DNA of 64,000 nucleotides. It comes from JAQBQH01 sp035607415. GTDB taxonomy: Bacteria; Myxococcota_A; Polyangia; Palsa-1104. The notes under the pieces were generated by a model. That model ran no database searches. It was not told the origin of the DNA and saw only the letters and a list, made by a program, of their open reading frames with translations. The stretch covers positions 15,386 through 79,385 of the forward strand of contig DATNAQ010000049.1 in NCBI GenBank assembly GCA_035607415.1. Direction: 5' to 3'. A program made the translations under genes and the position numbers. Shown here in pieces: positions 25,901 through 33,632 of the stretch. Every line of letters begins with the position of its first letter. The first letter of the stretch is position 1.

Positions 25901-28007
25901 GATCGCGGCGCAGGATGCGATCGAGCGCGCGCATCGCCGAGGCGTGCAGCGCATCGTCGGCCAGGGCGCGCGCGTAGGCGGCGACGGCGTTGTCGCGCTC
26001 GCCGAGCTTGCGCTCGTGCACGCGGCCGATGTGATAGTGCAAGGCCGCGCGCTCGCGCTCGGTGGCGCAGTGCGCGAGCTGGCGCGTCCAGATGTCGATG
26101 ACCTCGCGCCAGCGGCCGGCGAGGTGGTGCAGGCGCGCCATCGCGCGCAACGAGGTCTCGTTGTCGGAGTCGAGCTCGAGGACGCGCTCGTGTACGGCCA
26201 GGGCGTCATCGGGCCGCTCGAGGTGCAGCTCGAGCACGGCGGCGAGGCGCTGCTTGACGGCGATGCGGTCGACGTCGTCGCGCAGCACCTTGGCCTGCTG
26301 ATCGAGCGCGCCGGCGAGCGGCTCCCACTTCTCGGCCGCTTCGAGCACGCGCGCCATCAGGAACAGCGGGCCGAGGTCGCGCTCCTCGATCCCCCAGACG
26401 TCGGCGAACGCGGCCGCCGCCCTGTCGGAGTTGGGCACGCGCTCGGACCACAGGCGCGCCGATTCCTGGCGCAAGAAGCGGTGCAGCGCGCGATCGGTGG
26501 TGTGCGGCGCCTGCTGCTCGTAGAGGCGAACCAGGTCGGTCCATTTTTCGGCGCGGCGATAGAGCCGGTCGAGCGCGAAGAAGGCGAGCCGATGGCCGGG
26601 CGCCAGCTCGTAGGCGCGCTCGTTGAGGCGCACCGCCTCGTGGCGGTCGCCGAGGCGCCGCTCGAGGAGCTCGGCGACCTCGACGAGGTGATCGGCGCGG
26701 CGCTTCGGATCGGTGATCTTCTCCGCCTCGCGCAGCTGCATCTGCGCCAGCTCGGCCCAGCGCGCGCCGGAGCGGAAGAGGGCGTCGAACGACTGCAGCG
26801 TCGGAAGATGCAGCGGGTCGACGTCGAGCGCCGCCGCGTAGGCCACCTCGGCCGCGTCCAGGTGCCCGAGCTTGGTGCGCTGCGTTTCGGCGATGCGGAA
26901 GTACAGATCGGCGCGCGCCACCGGATCGTGGGTGACGCCGAGCTCCTTCTCGTGGATGTCGATGAGCTCGCGCCAGCGCCCGGTCGACTCGAGCACCGCC
27001 GCCAGGCGACGCAGCGGCGACGACTCGGTGGGCGCCGCCTTGGCCGCCTGGTGGTAGGCGGTGAGCGCGCTCTCGGCGTCGTGCAGCTTCTCCCACAATA
27101 GATCGCCCGCGCGCTCGCACAGCCGCCGCACCGTCTGCGGATCGCCGATGAGCGTCGCCTCGGTCAAAAGCGTGCGCGCCAGCTCCGTCCAATCCTCGTC
27201 GAGCAGGCAGAGCGTCTCGAGCGACAGCGCGGCGGCGATGTTCTGCGGGTCGTCGCTGAGCGCGAGCTTGTACGAGGCGCGCGCGGCGGCGCGCAGGTTG
27301 AGCCGCACGTCCTGAATGACGCCGGCGTTGTGGCGCATCATGCTGCGGTACTGCACGTCGACGGTGGCGTCGGCGAGCGCGACCACGACCTGGAGCAGAT
27401 CCTCCCAGTTACGCCCGATGATGTGCAGCTCGGCGAGCGCCTCGATGACCGTCGCCGAGGCGGGGTCGAGCTCGCGCGCCTCCTCGAGCGCGTGCAGCGC
27501 CGCGGCGCGGTTGCCGTTGGTGACGACCTCGAGCGCGGCGACCTCGGTCAGGAGGGCCACGCGCTCGCGCGGCTCGCCGACCTGGTCGAGCTCTTCGCGC
27601 GCCGCCTCGAGCGCCTTGTCGAAGTCGCGCGCCTGCCAGGCGCGGCGGCGGCGGATGGTGGCGATCCAGCGCTCGCGCGACAGCCGCTTGGCCGCGCCGA
27701 GCGCCTCCTGCGCGGCGTCGAACTCCTGCATCGTCGACGCGAGCACCGAGACCGCGCCGAAGAGGAGGGCGCCGCGCGTGGCGTCGCGCTCGCTCAGCTG
27801 CTTGGCGTTGCGCTTGAGCGCCGCCAGCTCGGCGGCCCACGGATCCTCGTCGCCGGCCTGGGTTTGCGCGTCCTTGGCGCGCGTCTGTTGCCGCGTCAGC
27901 TCGTTGGTGGCCGCGCCTTCGCCGAAGCGCTCGAGGTTGGTGATGTGCGTGTGATCTTCCTCGATCGGTTTCAACGGCGGCGGCGGTGGCGGCGACGGAG
28001 GACGCAC
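22965..28007 (-). CDS. Giant tetratricopeptide-repeat protein (1680 aa)
   Basis: 1680 residues from GTG 28007, 8 nt after a TAAAAT -10 hexamer. It opens with a poly-Pro stretch and has no signal peptide or transmembrane helix. From about 80 to about 1400 it consists almost entirely of TPR/HAT-like helical pairs (WAELAQMQLREAEKITDPKRRADHLVEVAELLERRLGD is a representative turn), many with the 'A-x-x-x-Y-x-x-A-L' consensus. The last 250 residues (from about LGLGPRGEMLPPNHPLAMRIATTA) are a different globular domain that I do not recognise, ending in a His/Pro tail. Long cytosolic TPR proteins of this type occur in myxobacteria; partner unknown. It is divergent from acyl-CoA dehydrogenase. Confidence 0.94.
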   Translation of the reverse strand: MRPPSPPPPPPLKPIEEDHTHITNLERFGEGAATNELTRQQTRAKDAQTQAGDEDPWAAELAALKRNAKQLSERDATRGALLFGAVSVLASTMQEFDAAQEALGAAKRLSRERWIATIRRRRAWQARDFDKALEAAREELDQVGEPRERVALLTEVAALEVVTNGNRAAALHALEEARELDPASATVIEALAELHIIGRNWEDLLQVVVALADATVDVQYRSMMRHNAGVIQDVRLNLRAAARASYKLALSDDPQNIAAALSLETLCLLDEDWTELARTLLTEATLIGDPQTVRRLCERAGDLLWEKLHDAESALTAYHQAAKAAPTESSPLRRLAAVLESTGRWRELIDIHEKELGVTHDPVARADLYFRIAETQRTKLGHLDAAEVAYAAALDVDPLHLPTLQSFDALFRSGARWAELAQMQLREAEKITDPKRRADHLVEVAELLERRLGDRHEAVRLNERAYELAPGHRLAFFALDRLYRRAEKWTDLVRLYEQQAPHTTDRALHRFLRQESARLWSERVPNSDRAAAAFADVWGIEERDLGPLFLMARVLEAAEKWEPLAGALDQQAKVLRDDVDRIAVKQRLAAVLELHLERPDDALAVHERVLELDSDNETSLRAMARLHHLAGRWREVIDIWTRQLAHCATERERAALHYHIGRVHERKLGERDNAVAAYARALADDALHASAMRALDRILRRDRQWKELCAALERRAGALTDPRQQAMVLHEIAQIEELHLRDLEGAQKRYQAVQQRHPQYETASVALIHVAEARGDFASAATELGRLIERTSHVEAKMALCGQLGLIYEHRLDQPERAAARYTQAIDGAKLGRVFALAELRATAAAQREADSLVAPLRRLGSRCTDIRLAHGYRALAALRDEVSTGAAGPELFLDAGRLEQIDPLVSSGIVRALGSIPEGDLAADGLSLPGALTAAADVCSNAPVKTLRLYEAALRLDRAGRPDAMATYEQAARYTPDFLPLLRGRRRLAVAGGDWTLAASLLAREAELAADRGDRIRALMTAAQITLDRLHDQKAALRHYRRLLELEPAHEEAFVRARALHEEHKDDAGLIELVVARAAATGNTRERAAMLKLQAELQRDRMKDPRSAVAALKQAIALAPDDLDAYLMLAPLEEEQRWWQGAADCYRKIAELTPGSDQSRTARLREAQIREDELGDREAARAILEELIIDDTDRQAARQMAQLCVRMGQRTRARELYLHAAETGSVTERIEDLLALAEVPVDNVTDEAGDRAVAEAFELATTQRDGVAALVKVYGERNDWNGFMRHAERACEGQRGDGVVALRLAMASVYADRMSRPDLAAAQLQAARQLAPNDAALTQRLAQLQLASGQGDRAVGEFRRALAGDPFNTAALRGLGEAVKPRLPELATMFGALADLGDGRVVVLQTPPRRSPLSGAELQLLGAANPLIALVAELVRQLEPYAPAMIADVMGLGPRGEMLPPNHPLAMRIATTAQTFGLPAFRVHHDPEAAAVFFAASGDGVVIVVGGRLANAAGPARVAFDAARLFSFVVEHQTLAAVTDANQLAAILASLAPSVRPELEKVKARLGRVLPRKARKELERMVSDPSVLNATPAYWADVQRRADRAALLTTGDPVTAMLALSGSADVNVVRRTARSHDLMTWLLSDDAWQVLAAFVRSTPHPSHPSHPQHAPHPPTPPRR

Positions 28008-28015
28008 GGTCTCAC

Positions 28016-28055
28016 ATTTTATCGCATCGTCTGTCGGTTCGAAAGCGGATAGGCT
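28016..28055. promoter_or_regulatory. Divergent promoter region, TPR giant / acyl-CoA dehydrogenase
   Basis: On the minus strand TAAAAT (28021-28016) ends 8 nt before GTG 28007. On the plus strand TAGGCT (28050-28055) ends 6 nt before ATG 28062. Neither gene has a Shine-Dalgarno, which fits near-leaderless transcripts. The -35 regions are weak. Confidence 0.38.
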
Positions 28056-28061
28056 CGCGTC

Positions 28062-29207
28062 ATGCCCTCTTATTTATTCGAGAACGAGGAGCACGCCGCC
28101 CTCCGCGCGCAGATCCGCCGCTTCGCCGAGCACGAAATTGCCCCGCACGCGCATGCGTGGGACGAAGCCAAGGGCTTTCCGCGTTCCCTTTATCGACAGG
28201 CCGCGGAGGCGGGCCTCCTCGGCGTCGGCTATCCCGAGGCGCTCGGCGGCACCGGCGGCGACCTCGGCCATGGGCTGGTGGCGTTCGAGGAGCTGGTGCT
28301 CGCGGGCAAGTCGGTGGGCGTCAAGGTCGGGCTCGGCACGCACGGCATCGCGCTGCCGCCGATCCTCGCCCTCGGCACCGAAGAGCAGCAGCGCCGCTTC
28401 GTGCCGCCGGTGCTCGCCGGCGAGAAGATCGCGGCGCTGGCCATCACCGAGCCGGGCGCCGGCTCCGACGTCGCCGCCATCACCACGCGCGCGCGCCGCG
28501 ACGGCGATCACTACGTCGTCGACGGCGCCAAGACCTTCATCAGCTCCGGATGCCGCGCCGATGTCGTGACCGTCGCGGTGCGCACCGGCGGCCCCGGCCA
28601 CGGCGGGCTGTCGCTCCTCGTCGTCGAGCGCGGCACGCCCGGCTTCACCGTGTCGAAGGCGCTCGAGAAGATGGGCTGGTGGGCCTCGGACACCGCCGAG
28701 CTGTCGTTCGCCGAGTGCCGCGTGCCGGTGGCCAACCGCCTCGGCGAGGAAGGGCAGGGCTTTTCCGCCATCGTGCAGAACTTCGTGTCGGAGCGGCTGT
28801 TCATCGCCGGGCAGTGCGTGGCGGTCGCCGAGCTCGCCTATCGCGAGGCGGCCGCCTACGCGCGCGAGCGCCACGCGTTCGGCAAGCCGCTCGCCGGCTT
28901 CCAGGTGACGCGCCACAAGCTCGCCGACATGGCCGCGCGGCTGGCGGCGGCGCGCGCGCTCACCGGCGAGGTGGCGCTGCGCTACCTGCGCGGCGAGCGC
29001 CCGCCGTCGCTGGCGGCGATGGCCAAGAACACGGCGACCGACATGTGCAGCTTCGTCTGCGATCAGGCGGTGCAGATCCATGGCGGCGCCGGCTACCTGC
29101 GCGGCACCGTCGTCGAGCGGCTGTTCCGCGACGCACGGCTCTATCCCATCGGCGGCGGGACGCGCGAAATCATGAACGAGATCATCGCCAAAGCCGAGGG
29201 CTACTAA
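28062..29207 (+). CDS. Acyl-CoA dehydrogenase
   Basis: 381 residues, the usual length. FAD/acyl-CoA signatures are present: ALAITEPGAGSDVAAITTRA (first signature), the TFISSGCRADVVTVAVRTG strand, and QIHGGAGYLRGTVVERLFRDARLYPIGGGTREIMNEIIAKAEGY near the C-terminus (second signature and active-site loop). It catalyses the first alpha,beta-desaturation of acyl-CoA in fatty-acid or branched-chain oxidation with an electron-transfer flavoprotein partner. The active-site Glu is not certain from sequence alone. It lies upstream of the phasin-like and desaturase genes on the same strand but is separated from them by a strong promoter. Confidence 0.95.
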   Translation: MPSYLFENEEHAALRAQIRRFAEHEIAPHAHAWDEAKGFPRSLYRQAAEAGLLGVGYPEALGGTGGDLGHGLVAFEELVLAGKSVGVKVGLGTHGIALPPILALGTEEQQRRFVPPVLAGEKIAALAITEPGAGSDVAAITTRARRDGDHYVVDGAKTFISSGCRADVVTVAVRTGGPGHGGLSLLVVERGTPGFTVSKALEKMGWWASDTAELSFAECRVPVANRLGEEGQGFSAIVQNFVSERLFIAGQCVAVAELAYREAAAYARERHAFGKPLAGFQVTRHKLADMAARLAAARALTGEVALRYLRGERPPSLAAMAKNTATDMCSFVCDQAVQIHGGAGYLRGTVVERLFRDARLYPIGGGTREIMNEIIAKAEGY

Positions 29208-29214
29208 TTTCGAG

Positions 29215-29242
29215 TTGACGTTGTAATACAAAATATTATAAG
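29215..29242 (+). promoter_or_regulatory. Strong promoter with dyad operator before the phasin-like gene
   Basis: TTGACG at 29215-29220 and TATAAG at 29237-29242, spacer 16 bp, in a markedly AT-rich island inside a very GC-rich genome. The spacer and -10 are covered by the dyad TGTAATA-N5-TATTATA (29222-29240), so a repressor bound there would block RNA polymerase. The same half-site and spacing recur at 30307-30325. Confidence 0.62.
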
Positions 29243-29277
29243 TGATGCTCATGGATGACAACAAAGGAGTCTCCACC

Positions 29278-29508
29278 ATGAGCGACGCGACGAACGACGT
29301 GGAATCGAGCCTCGAGAACCTGGAAGCGGAGGCCAAGTCGGCCCTCGACGCGGCCAAGGAGCTGGCCGTCGATCTCGGCAAGCTCGGCGCCGACTGGGCG
29401 CGCTACGGCCTCGCCGTCGGCAAGTCGTCGGTGCAGGCGTCGGCGAGCTCGCTGGAGCAGGTGGCCGGCGCGCTGCGCAAGCTGGCCGACCGCATGAAGG
29501 ACGCGTAG
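29278..29508 (+). CDS. Phasin-like small amphipathic protein
   Basis: 76 residues from ATG 29278 behind AAAGGAG. The sequence is one long, almost uninterrupted amphipathic helix with heptad Leu/Ala (VESSLENLEAEAKSALDAAKELAVDLGKLGAD ... SLEQVAGALRKLADRMKDA), no Cys, no signal. It resembles phasins or other granule/lipid-associated helical proteins but is shorter than classic PhaP. It precedes a fatty-acid desaturase by 2 bp, so a lipid or membrane role is plausible. The gene has the best promoter of the window and a shared operator with the ribbon-helix-helix gene. Confidence 0.78.
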   Translation: MSDATNDVESSLENLEAEAKSALDAAKELAVDLGKLGADWARYGLAVGKSSVQASASSLEQVAGALRKLADRMKDA

Positions 29509-29510
29509 CC

Positions 29511-30275
29511 ATGACGGCGATCCTCGTCTTGCTCGCCGCGCACTGGGTGCTGTCGATCTTCGCGCAGACGTTCTTCCTGCACCGCTACGGCGCACACAGG
29601 ATGTTCACGATGAGCCGGTTCTGGGACCGGTTCTTCTACCTGTTCGCGTTCGTGGCGCAGGGGCCGTCGTTCCTGATTCCGCGCGCGTATGCCTACCTGC
29701 ATCGCGAGCACCATGCGTTCGCCGACGACGAAGGCGATCCGCACGCGCCGGCGCGCCACGCCAACGTGGCGGCGATGATGTGGCACACCAAGGAGCGCTA
29801 CGACGCCTACGCCTACCGGCGGACGGAGCCGGAGCGACGCTTCCGCGGCGGCACCCCCGAGTGGCCGGCGCTCGACGCGCTGTCGCAGCGCTGGACGATG
29901 CGTATCGGCTTCGGCGCGCTCTACGCGATCTTCTACCTGGCGTTCGCGCCGTCGGTCGTCTGGTTCGCGCTCTTGCCGATCCACTGGCTGATGGGCCCGA
30001 TCCACGGCGCCATCGTCAACTGGTGCGGTCACAAGTACGGCTACCGCAACTTCGCCACCGGCGACGCCAGCCGCAACACGCTGCCGATCGACTTCGTGAC
30101 GATGGGCGAGCTGTTCCAGAACAACCATCACCAGCGCGGCGCGCATCCCAACTTCGCCGCGCGTTGGTTCGAGATCGACCCCTGCTACCAGGTGATGCGC
30201 CTTCTCGACGTCGTCGGCGTCATCGACCTCGAAGGGGTGCCCGCCGCCCGGCTGCCGGCGGAGGAAGCCGCATGA
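29511..30275 (+). CDS. Membrane fatty-acid desaturase (acyl-CoA/acyl-lipid type)
   Basis: 254 residues with four hydrophobic segments and the His clusters of di-iron membrane desaturases: HRYGAH (near 24-29), HREHHAFADDEGDPH (near 64), and NNHHQRGAHPN near the C-terminus. These ligate the di-iron centre that inserts a cis double bond with O2 and an electron donor. It is shorter than delta-9 desaturases of 300 or more residues. It starts 2 bp after the phasin-like stop, so the two form an operon; its stop overlaps an alternative start of the regulator gene (ATGA at 30272). Confidence 0.9.
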   Translation: MTAILVLLAAHWVLSIFAQTFFLHRYGAHRMFTMSRFWDRFFYLFAFVAQGPSFLIPRAYAYLHREHHAFADDEGDPHAPARHANVAAMMWHTKERYDAYAYRRTEPERRFRGGTPEWPALDALSQRWTMRIGFGALYAIFYLAFAPSVVWFALLPIHWLMGPIHGAIVNWCGHKYGYRNFATGDASRNTLPIDFVTMGELFQNNHHQRGAHPNFAARWFEIDPCYQVMRLLDVVGVIDLEGVPAARLPAEEAA

Positions 30276-30306
30276 CGAAGATGTGGCAAACCGGTGCCGA
30301 GCTTGC

Positions 30307-30325
30307 TGTAATACCGGATATGACA
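30307..30325. promoter_or_regulatory. Dyad operator at the start of the ribbon-helix-helix gene
   Basis: TGTAATA-CCGGA-TATGACA is a 7-5-7 dyad with one mismatch that includes the ATG at 30320. It shares TGTAATAC-N3-ATAT with the phasin-like promoter at 29222. TAATAC inside it, 5 nt before the ATG, could also be the -10 of an internal leaderless promoter. Confidence 0.5.
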
Positions 30326-30781
30326 AAGAAGCGCGGGCGGAAGCCGATGGCCAAGCGGGATCGAAAAGATCAGCTGGTGCAGACGCGCGTGCCGGGCGAG
30401 CTCTCGGAGACGCTGCGCGAGGCGGCGAAACAGAACCGCGTGACCGTCTCGCAGCTCATCCGCAACGTGCTCGAGGATACCTTCGATCTCGTCGACAACG
30501 TGGTCGGCGAGGCGGTGCAGCTCGGGCACAGCGTGCGGCGCGACGCGCTCAAGATCGCCGAATCGGCCAAGGGCCGCGGCCGCCGGCCGTCGCCGAGCGC
30601 GGGCGATCCGCTCGCCGACGTCGAGGCGTGGCAGGAGGTGCTGATCAACAAGGACGTCGTCTGCGCCCAGTGCGCCCGGCTCGTCGGGCGTGGCGAGAAG
30701 GCGGCCTTCGGCGTCAGCTCCGATCCGGCCGCGCCGAAGCTGTGGCTGTGCGCTGTGTGCGCTGGCAGGTTGTCTACGTGA
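30320..30781 (+). CDS. Ribbon-helix-helix transcriptional regulator with C-terminal Cys pairs
   Basis: 153 residues from ATG 30320 (in-frame alternatives at 30272, overlapping the desaturase stop, and 30347). A basic N-arm (KKRGRKPMAKRDRK) precedes DQLVQTRVPGELSETLREAAKQNRVTVSQLIRNVLED, an Arc/CopG-type strand-helix-helix. A linker then leads to CAQCARLVG and LCAVCAG, two CxxC pairs likely binding zinc. It is the last gene after the phasin-like protein and desaturase. A dyad at its start codon shared with the phasin-like promoter suggests it controls both; this is inference from sequence sharing. Confidence 0.82.
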   Translation: MTKKRGRKPMAKRDRKDQLVQTRVPGELSETLREAAKQNRVTVSQLIRNVLEDTFDLVDNVVGEAVQLGHSVRRDALKIAESAKGRGRRPSPSAGDPLADVEAWQEVLINKDVVCAQCARLVGRGEKAAFGVSSDPAAPKLWLCAVCAGRLST

Positions 30782-30786
30782 AAGAT

Positions 30787-30927
30787 TCACAGGGAGATCT
30801 GAGAGATCAGGGAGAACGAGACTCTTACAGAAGATCCCAAGACGGGAATGGCCAACCGTAGGCCTTCTAGGCCTTCGGATCGCCTGTCAGAATCCTGTTC
30901 TCCCTGATCTCTCTGATCTCCCTGTGA
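30787..30927. repeat. Long inverted repeat (31-bp arms, 30/31 identical), candidate bidirectional terminator
   Basis: Arms at 30787-30817 and 30897-30927 are reverse complements except at one base. Each arm is itself repetitive (GGGAGATC, GAGAGATCAGGGAG). They enclose about 79 bp and lie between the convergent regulator and M1 peptidase genes. The second arm is followed by a plus-strand T-run (GGCTTTTT), as expected of a terminator, and it is also translated as the C-terminal tail of the peptidase. Confidence 0.7.
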
Positions 30928-33632
30928 GGCTTTTTCCGTCGCTGATGCAGTAGACCGGGGAATCCTACGGCGTAGCGCACGCGCAGCCAGTCGGCGAGCG
31001 CCTCGGTGGCGTGGCGGCGCACCGACGCGCAGGAGACGATGCGGTCGACCGTGGCGCGCACCGTCTCCGGCCGCGAGCGCGGCTCGAGGAAGCGGGCGAC
31101 GTCGCGCGCGGCGGCGTCATCGCAGAACTGCTGGGCTGCGCCGACCAGCCAGCCGATGCGCGGCACGCGAGCGTCGAGCGTGTCGAAGTGGCTCTTGAGG
31201 AAGCTCCACTCGACCGCGCGGCGCCGCTCGCCCGAGGCGGCGATCTCGACGGCGAGGCGCGGCAGCTCGCCCACCGGCACGGCGTCGGTGAGCGCGAGCG
31301 AGAGCGCCTTGTGCATCAGGCGCGCCGCGGGAAACTGGGGGAGCGCGTCGAGGAAGCGAGCGCGCTCGGCCGGGCTGCGCGCCCCGCGCACCCGGCCGAC
31401 GTAGGTGTCGAAGAGGCGCTCGTCGCCGTGCTCGGCGGCCAGGCCGACGACGACGTCGGCGATGGCACCGTCGCTGAGGCCGCTGCCGTTGAGGCCGCTG
31501 CCATTGAGCCCGCCGCCGTTGAGCCCGCTGCCGTTGAGCCCGCTGCCGTTGAGCCCGCTGCCGCGCACGCCGCCGGCGGCGCCGAGGTAGGGACGGAGCG
31601 CGCGCCCCGCGGCGGCGAGGATCTCCGGCGAGCGCGCCACGCGGCCGAGCAGGTCGATCACCGCCGCGCGGGCGAGGCGCACGCCGTCGTCGTCGCCGTC
31701 GTGGGCGTTGAAGCCGAGCGCGGTGTACGCCGGCACCAGCAGCTCCTCGACGAAGCGGGCGAACGCCGGGCGCTGCGCCGCCGGCACGAGCTCGCTGCCG
31801 AGGAACTCGAGGCGCGCGCCGAGCTCGGCGAGCACCGCCGGCGCGCGCTCGCCGCGCAGCCGGGCGACGAGCGCGAGGTAGTCGGTGATCGGCGCAGCCC
31901 CGCGCTGCACGTCGAACCAGGCGTCGGAGAGCAGACCCACGCGCTCGGCCGGCTCCAGCGTCGGCGCGGCGGCGGTCAGCGCGTGCGCCAGCGGCGCCGC
32001 GTAGGCGACGCGGTAGAAGCCGAGGCGTCCGCCGTTGGCGTCGACCCAGGCGGGACAGCCGCCGGCCCCGTGACCACGTGCGCCGCCGCCGCCCGCGTCG
32101 CCGTCGGCATCGTCGATGCGCAGCGTGGCGCCGTCCGCGACGAGCGCGACGCGCCCACCCGCCGGCGTGCGCAGCGATAAGAGGAGCGGCCAGCGCGCCG
32201 GCGTCTCGTGCACGTGCAGCGCCAGCACGCCGCCCTCGCAGGCGCCGTCGACGCTGACGAGCGGGTGGCCGGCGGTCTCGATCCACGGGCGCAAGACCGG
32301 CGACACCTGCCGTCCGGCGGCGTCGTCGAGGGCGCGCCAGAAGTCGGCGGCGTCGGCGCCGGCGAACGCGCCCGCGTCGACGTAGCGGCGCAGCGCCTCG
32401 CGCATGACGCCGCCGCCGAGCCAGGCGGCGCCGAGCCGCAACACCGCGGCGCCTTTGTCGTAGACCATCGAGTCGAACGCCACGCGCGCGGCCCGATCGC
32501 CGACGGCGGCGGGGCGCACCGCGTGGGTCGTGGGCAGCTCGTCGTCGCTGAGCGCGCCGCCGAGCGCCGACTGCAGCTCGTCCCACGGCCGCCACGCCGG
32601 GCGCCACGCGGCGACGAGCTCGTGCGCGACGTAGGTGGCGGTCGCTTCGTTGAGCCACAGATCGTTCCACCCGCGCGGGGTCACCAGATCGCCGAGCCAC
32701 TGGTGCGCCAGCTCGTGCGCGACCAGGCGCGCCACCGCGTGCGTCGCCGCCGGTGACGCCACCGCCGGATCGACGAGGATGCGATCGTCGCGCAAAAAGA
32801 TGGTGGCGGCGTTCTCCATCCCGCCCGGCGCGAACGCCGGCACGGCGACCAGATCGAGCTTGGCGAACGGATAGGGCCGCGCGAAGTACGCCTCCATGCG
32901 CGGCAAGAGCGCCGCCACGGTGTCGAGCGCGAAGCGGCCGAGCGGCAGATCGGCCGCCGGCGCGACCACGGCGACGCTGGTGCGCCCGACGGTGGCGTGC
33001 AGGCGCGCGAAGCGCCCGACGGCCACGGCGACGAGGTAGGTCGGCAGCGGCTCGGTCTCGGCGAAGCGGGTCATCACGTGCGTGGCGTCGAGCGGCGCGC
33101 GCTCGTCGACCGGCGTGTTCGAGACCGCCTCGTCGCCGGCGTCGGTGACGACGGTGAGGATGAAGCGCGCCTTGTAGCGGGGCGCATCGAACGACGGGAA
33201 GGCGCGGCGCGCCGAGGTCGGCTCGAAGTGCGTGAAGGCCCAGCGCCGACCGCGCGCATCAATCGTGTAGAAGCCGTCGAGATCGCGCGACAGCGGCGCC
33301 TTCCAGGCGAGCACGATGCGCGCCGGGCCGGCGGCGACGGCGCGCGGCAGCCCGAGCACCAGCTTCTCGGCCGGCTCGTCGTAGCGCACGCTGGCGGCGA
33401 GCGTTTCGCCCCCCGCCTCGACGCGCGCGTCGATGACGGCGAGACCGACCGCGTCGAGCGCGATGGTGCGCGTCGGCGCCGCCAGCGTGACGTCGATCGA
33501 CTCGCGCCCCGAGAAGGTGCGATGCGCGAGATCGGGGGCGAGGGTGATGGCGTAGCGCGATGGGACGGCCTCGGGCGGCGGCGCCGCGGCGGCGACCGAC
33601 GACAGCGCGAGGACGACGAGCGCGCCCCTCAC
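30867..33632 (-). CDS. Secreted M1-family metallo-aminopeptidase
   Basis: 921 residues from GTG 33632, which overlaps the stop of the protease gene (GTGA). A signal peptide (GALVVLALSSVAAAAP) precedes the M1 N-domain. The catalytic module has GGMEN at 270-274, HELAH at 306-310 and the third zinc ligand Glu329 in LWLNEATATYV, so the active site is complete. M1 enzymes cleave N-terminal residues from peptides. A run of NGSGL repeats (31478-31560) interrupts the ERAP1-like C-terminal helical domain. The last 19 residues (from HREIREIREN) are encoded by the inverted repeat downstream and are probably not functional. Frames opening further upstream overlap the protease and are rejected. Confidence 0.92.
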   Translation of the reverse strand: MRGALVVLALSSVAAAAPPPEAVPSRYAITLAPDLAHRTFSGRESIDVTLAAPTRTIALDAVGLAVIDARVEAGGETLAASVRYDEPAEKLVLGLPRAVAAGPARIVLAWKAPLSRDLDGFYTIDARGRRWAFTHFEPTSARRAFPSFDAPRYKARFILTVVTDAGDEAVSNTPVDERAPLDATHVMTRFAETEPLPTYLVAVAVGRFARLHATVGRTSVAVVAPAADLPLGRFALDTVAALLPRMEAYFARPYPFAKLDLVAVPAFAPGGMENAATIFLRDDRILVDPAVASPAATHAVARLVAHELAHQWLGDLVTPRGWNDLWLNEATATYVAHELVAAWRPAWRPWDELQSALGGALSDDELPTTHAVRPAAVGDRAARVAFDSMVYDKGAAVLRLGAAWLGGGVMREALRRYVDAGAFAGADAADFWRALDDAAGRQVSPVLRPWIETAGHPLVSVDGACEGGVLALHVHETPARWPLLLSLRTPAGGRVALVADGATLRIDDADGDAGGGGARGHGAGGCPAWVDANGGRLGFYRVAYAAPLAHALTAAAPTLEPAERVGLLSDAWFDVQRGAAPITDYLALVARLRGERAPAVLAELGARLEFLGSELVPAAQRPAFARFVEELLVPAYTALGFNAHDGDDDGVRLARAAVIDLLGRVARSPEILAAAGRALRPYLGAAGGVRGSGLNGSGLNGSGLNGGGLNGSGLNGSGLSDGAIADVVVGLAAEHGDERLFDTYVGRVRGARSPAERARFLDALPQFPAARLMHKALSLALTDAVPVGELPRLAVEIAASGERRRAVEWSFLKSHFDTLDARVPRIGWLVGAAQQFCDDAAARDVARFLEPRSRPETVRATVDRIVSCASVRRHATEALADWLRVRYAVGFPGLLHQRRKKPHREIREIRENRILTGDPKA
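31478..31560 (-). repeat. 15-bp tandem repeat encoding NGSGL units inside the M1 peptidase
   Basis: Six consecutive units of about 15 bp code for (N/R)-G-(S/G)-G-L, in frame, within the C-terminal helical domain. One unit has Gly in place of Ser. Copy number probably varies by slippage without breaking the frame. Confidence 0.75.

Noticed and set aside
22989..27101. 1370-codon frame antisense to the giant TPR protein
   Set aside because: Arg/His/Ala-rich shadow without motifs; the minus-strand frame shows continuous TPR periodicity.
31478..31560. CRISPR or pentapeptide-repeat domain in the M1 gene
   Set aside because: Only six 15-bp coding units, no spacers; sequence lacks the A(D/N)LxX pentapeptide pattern.
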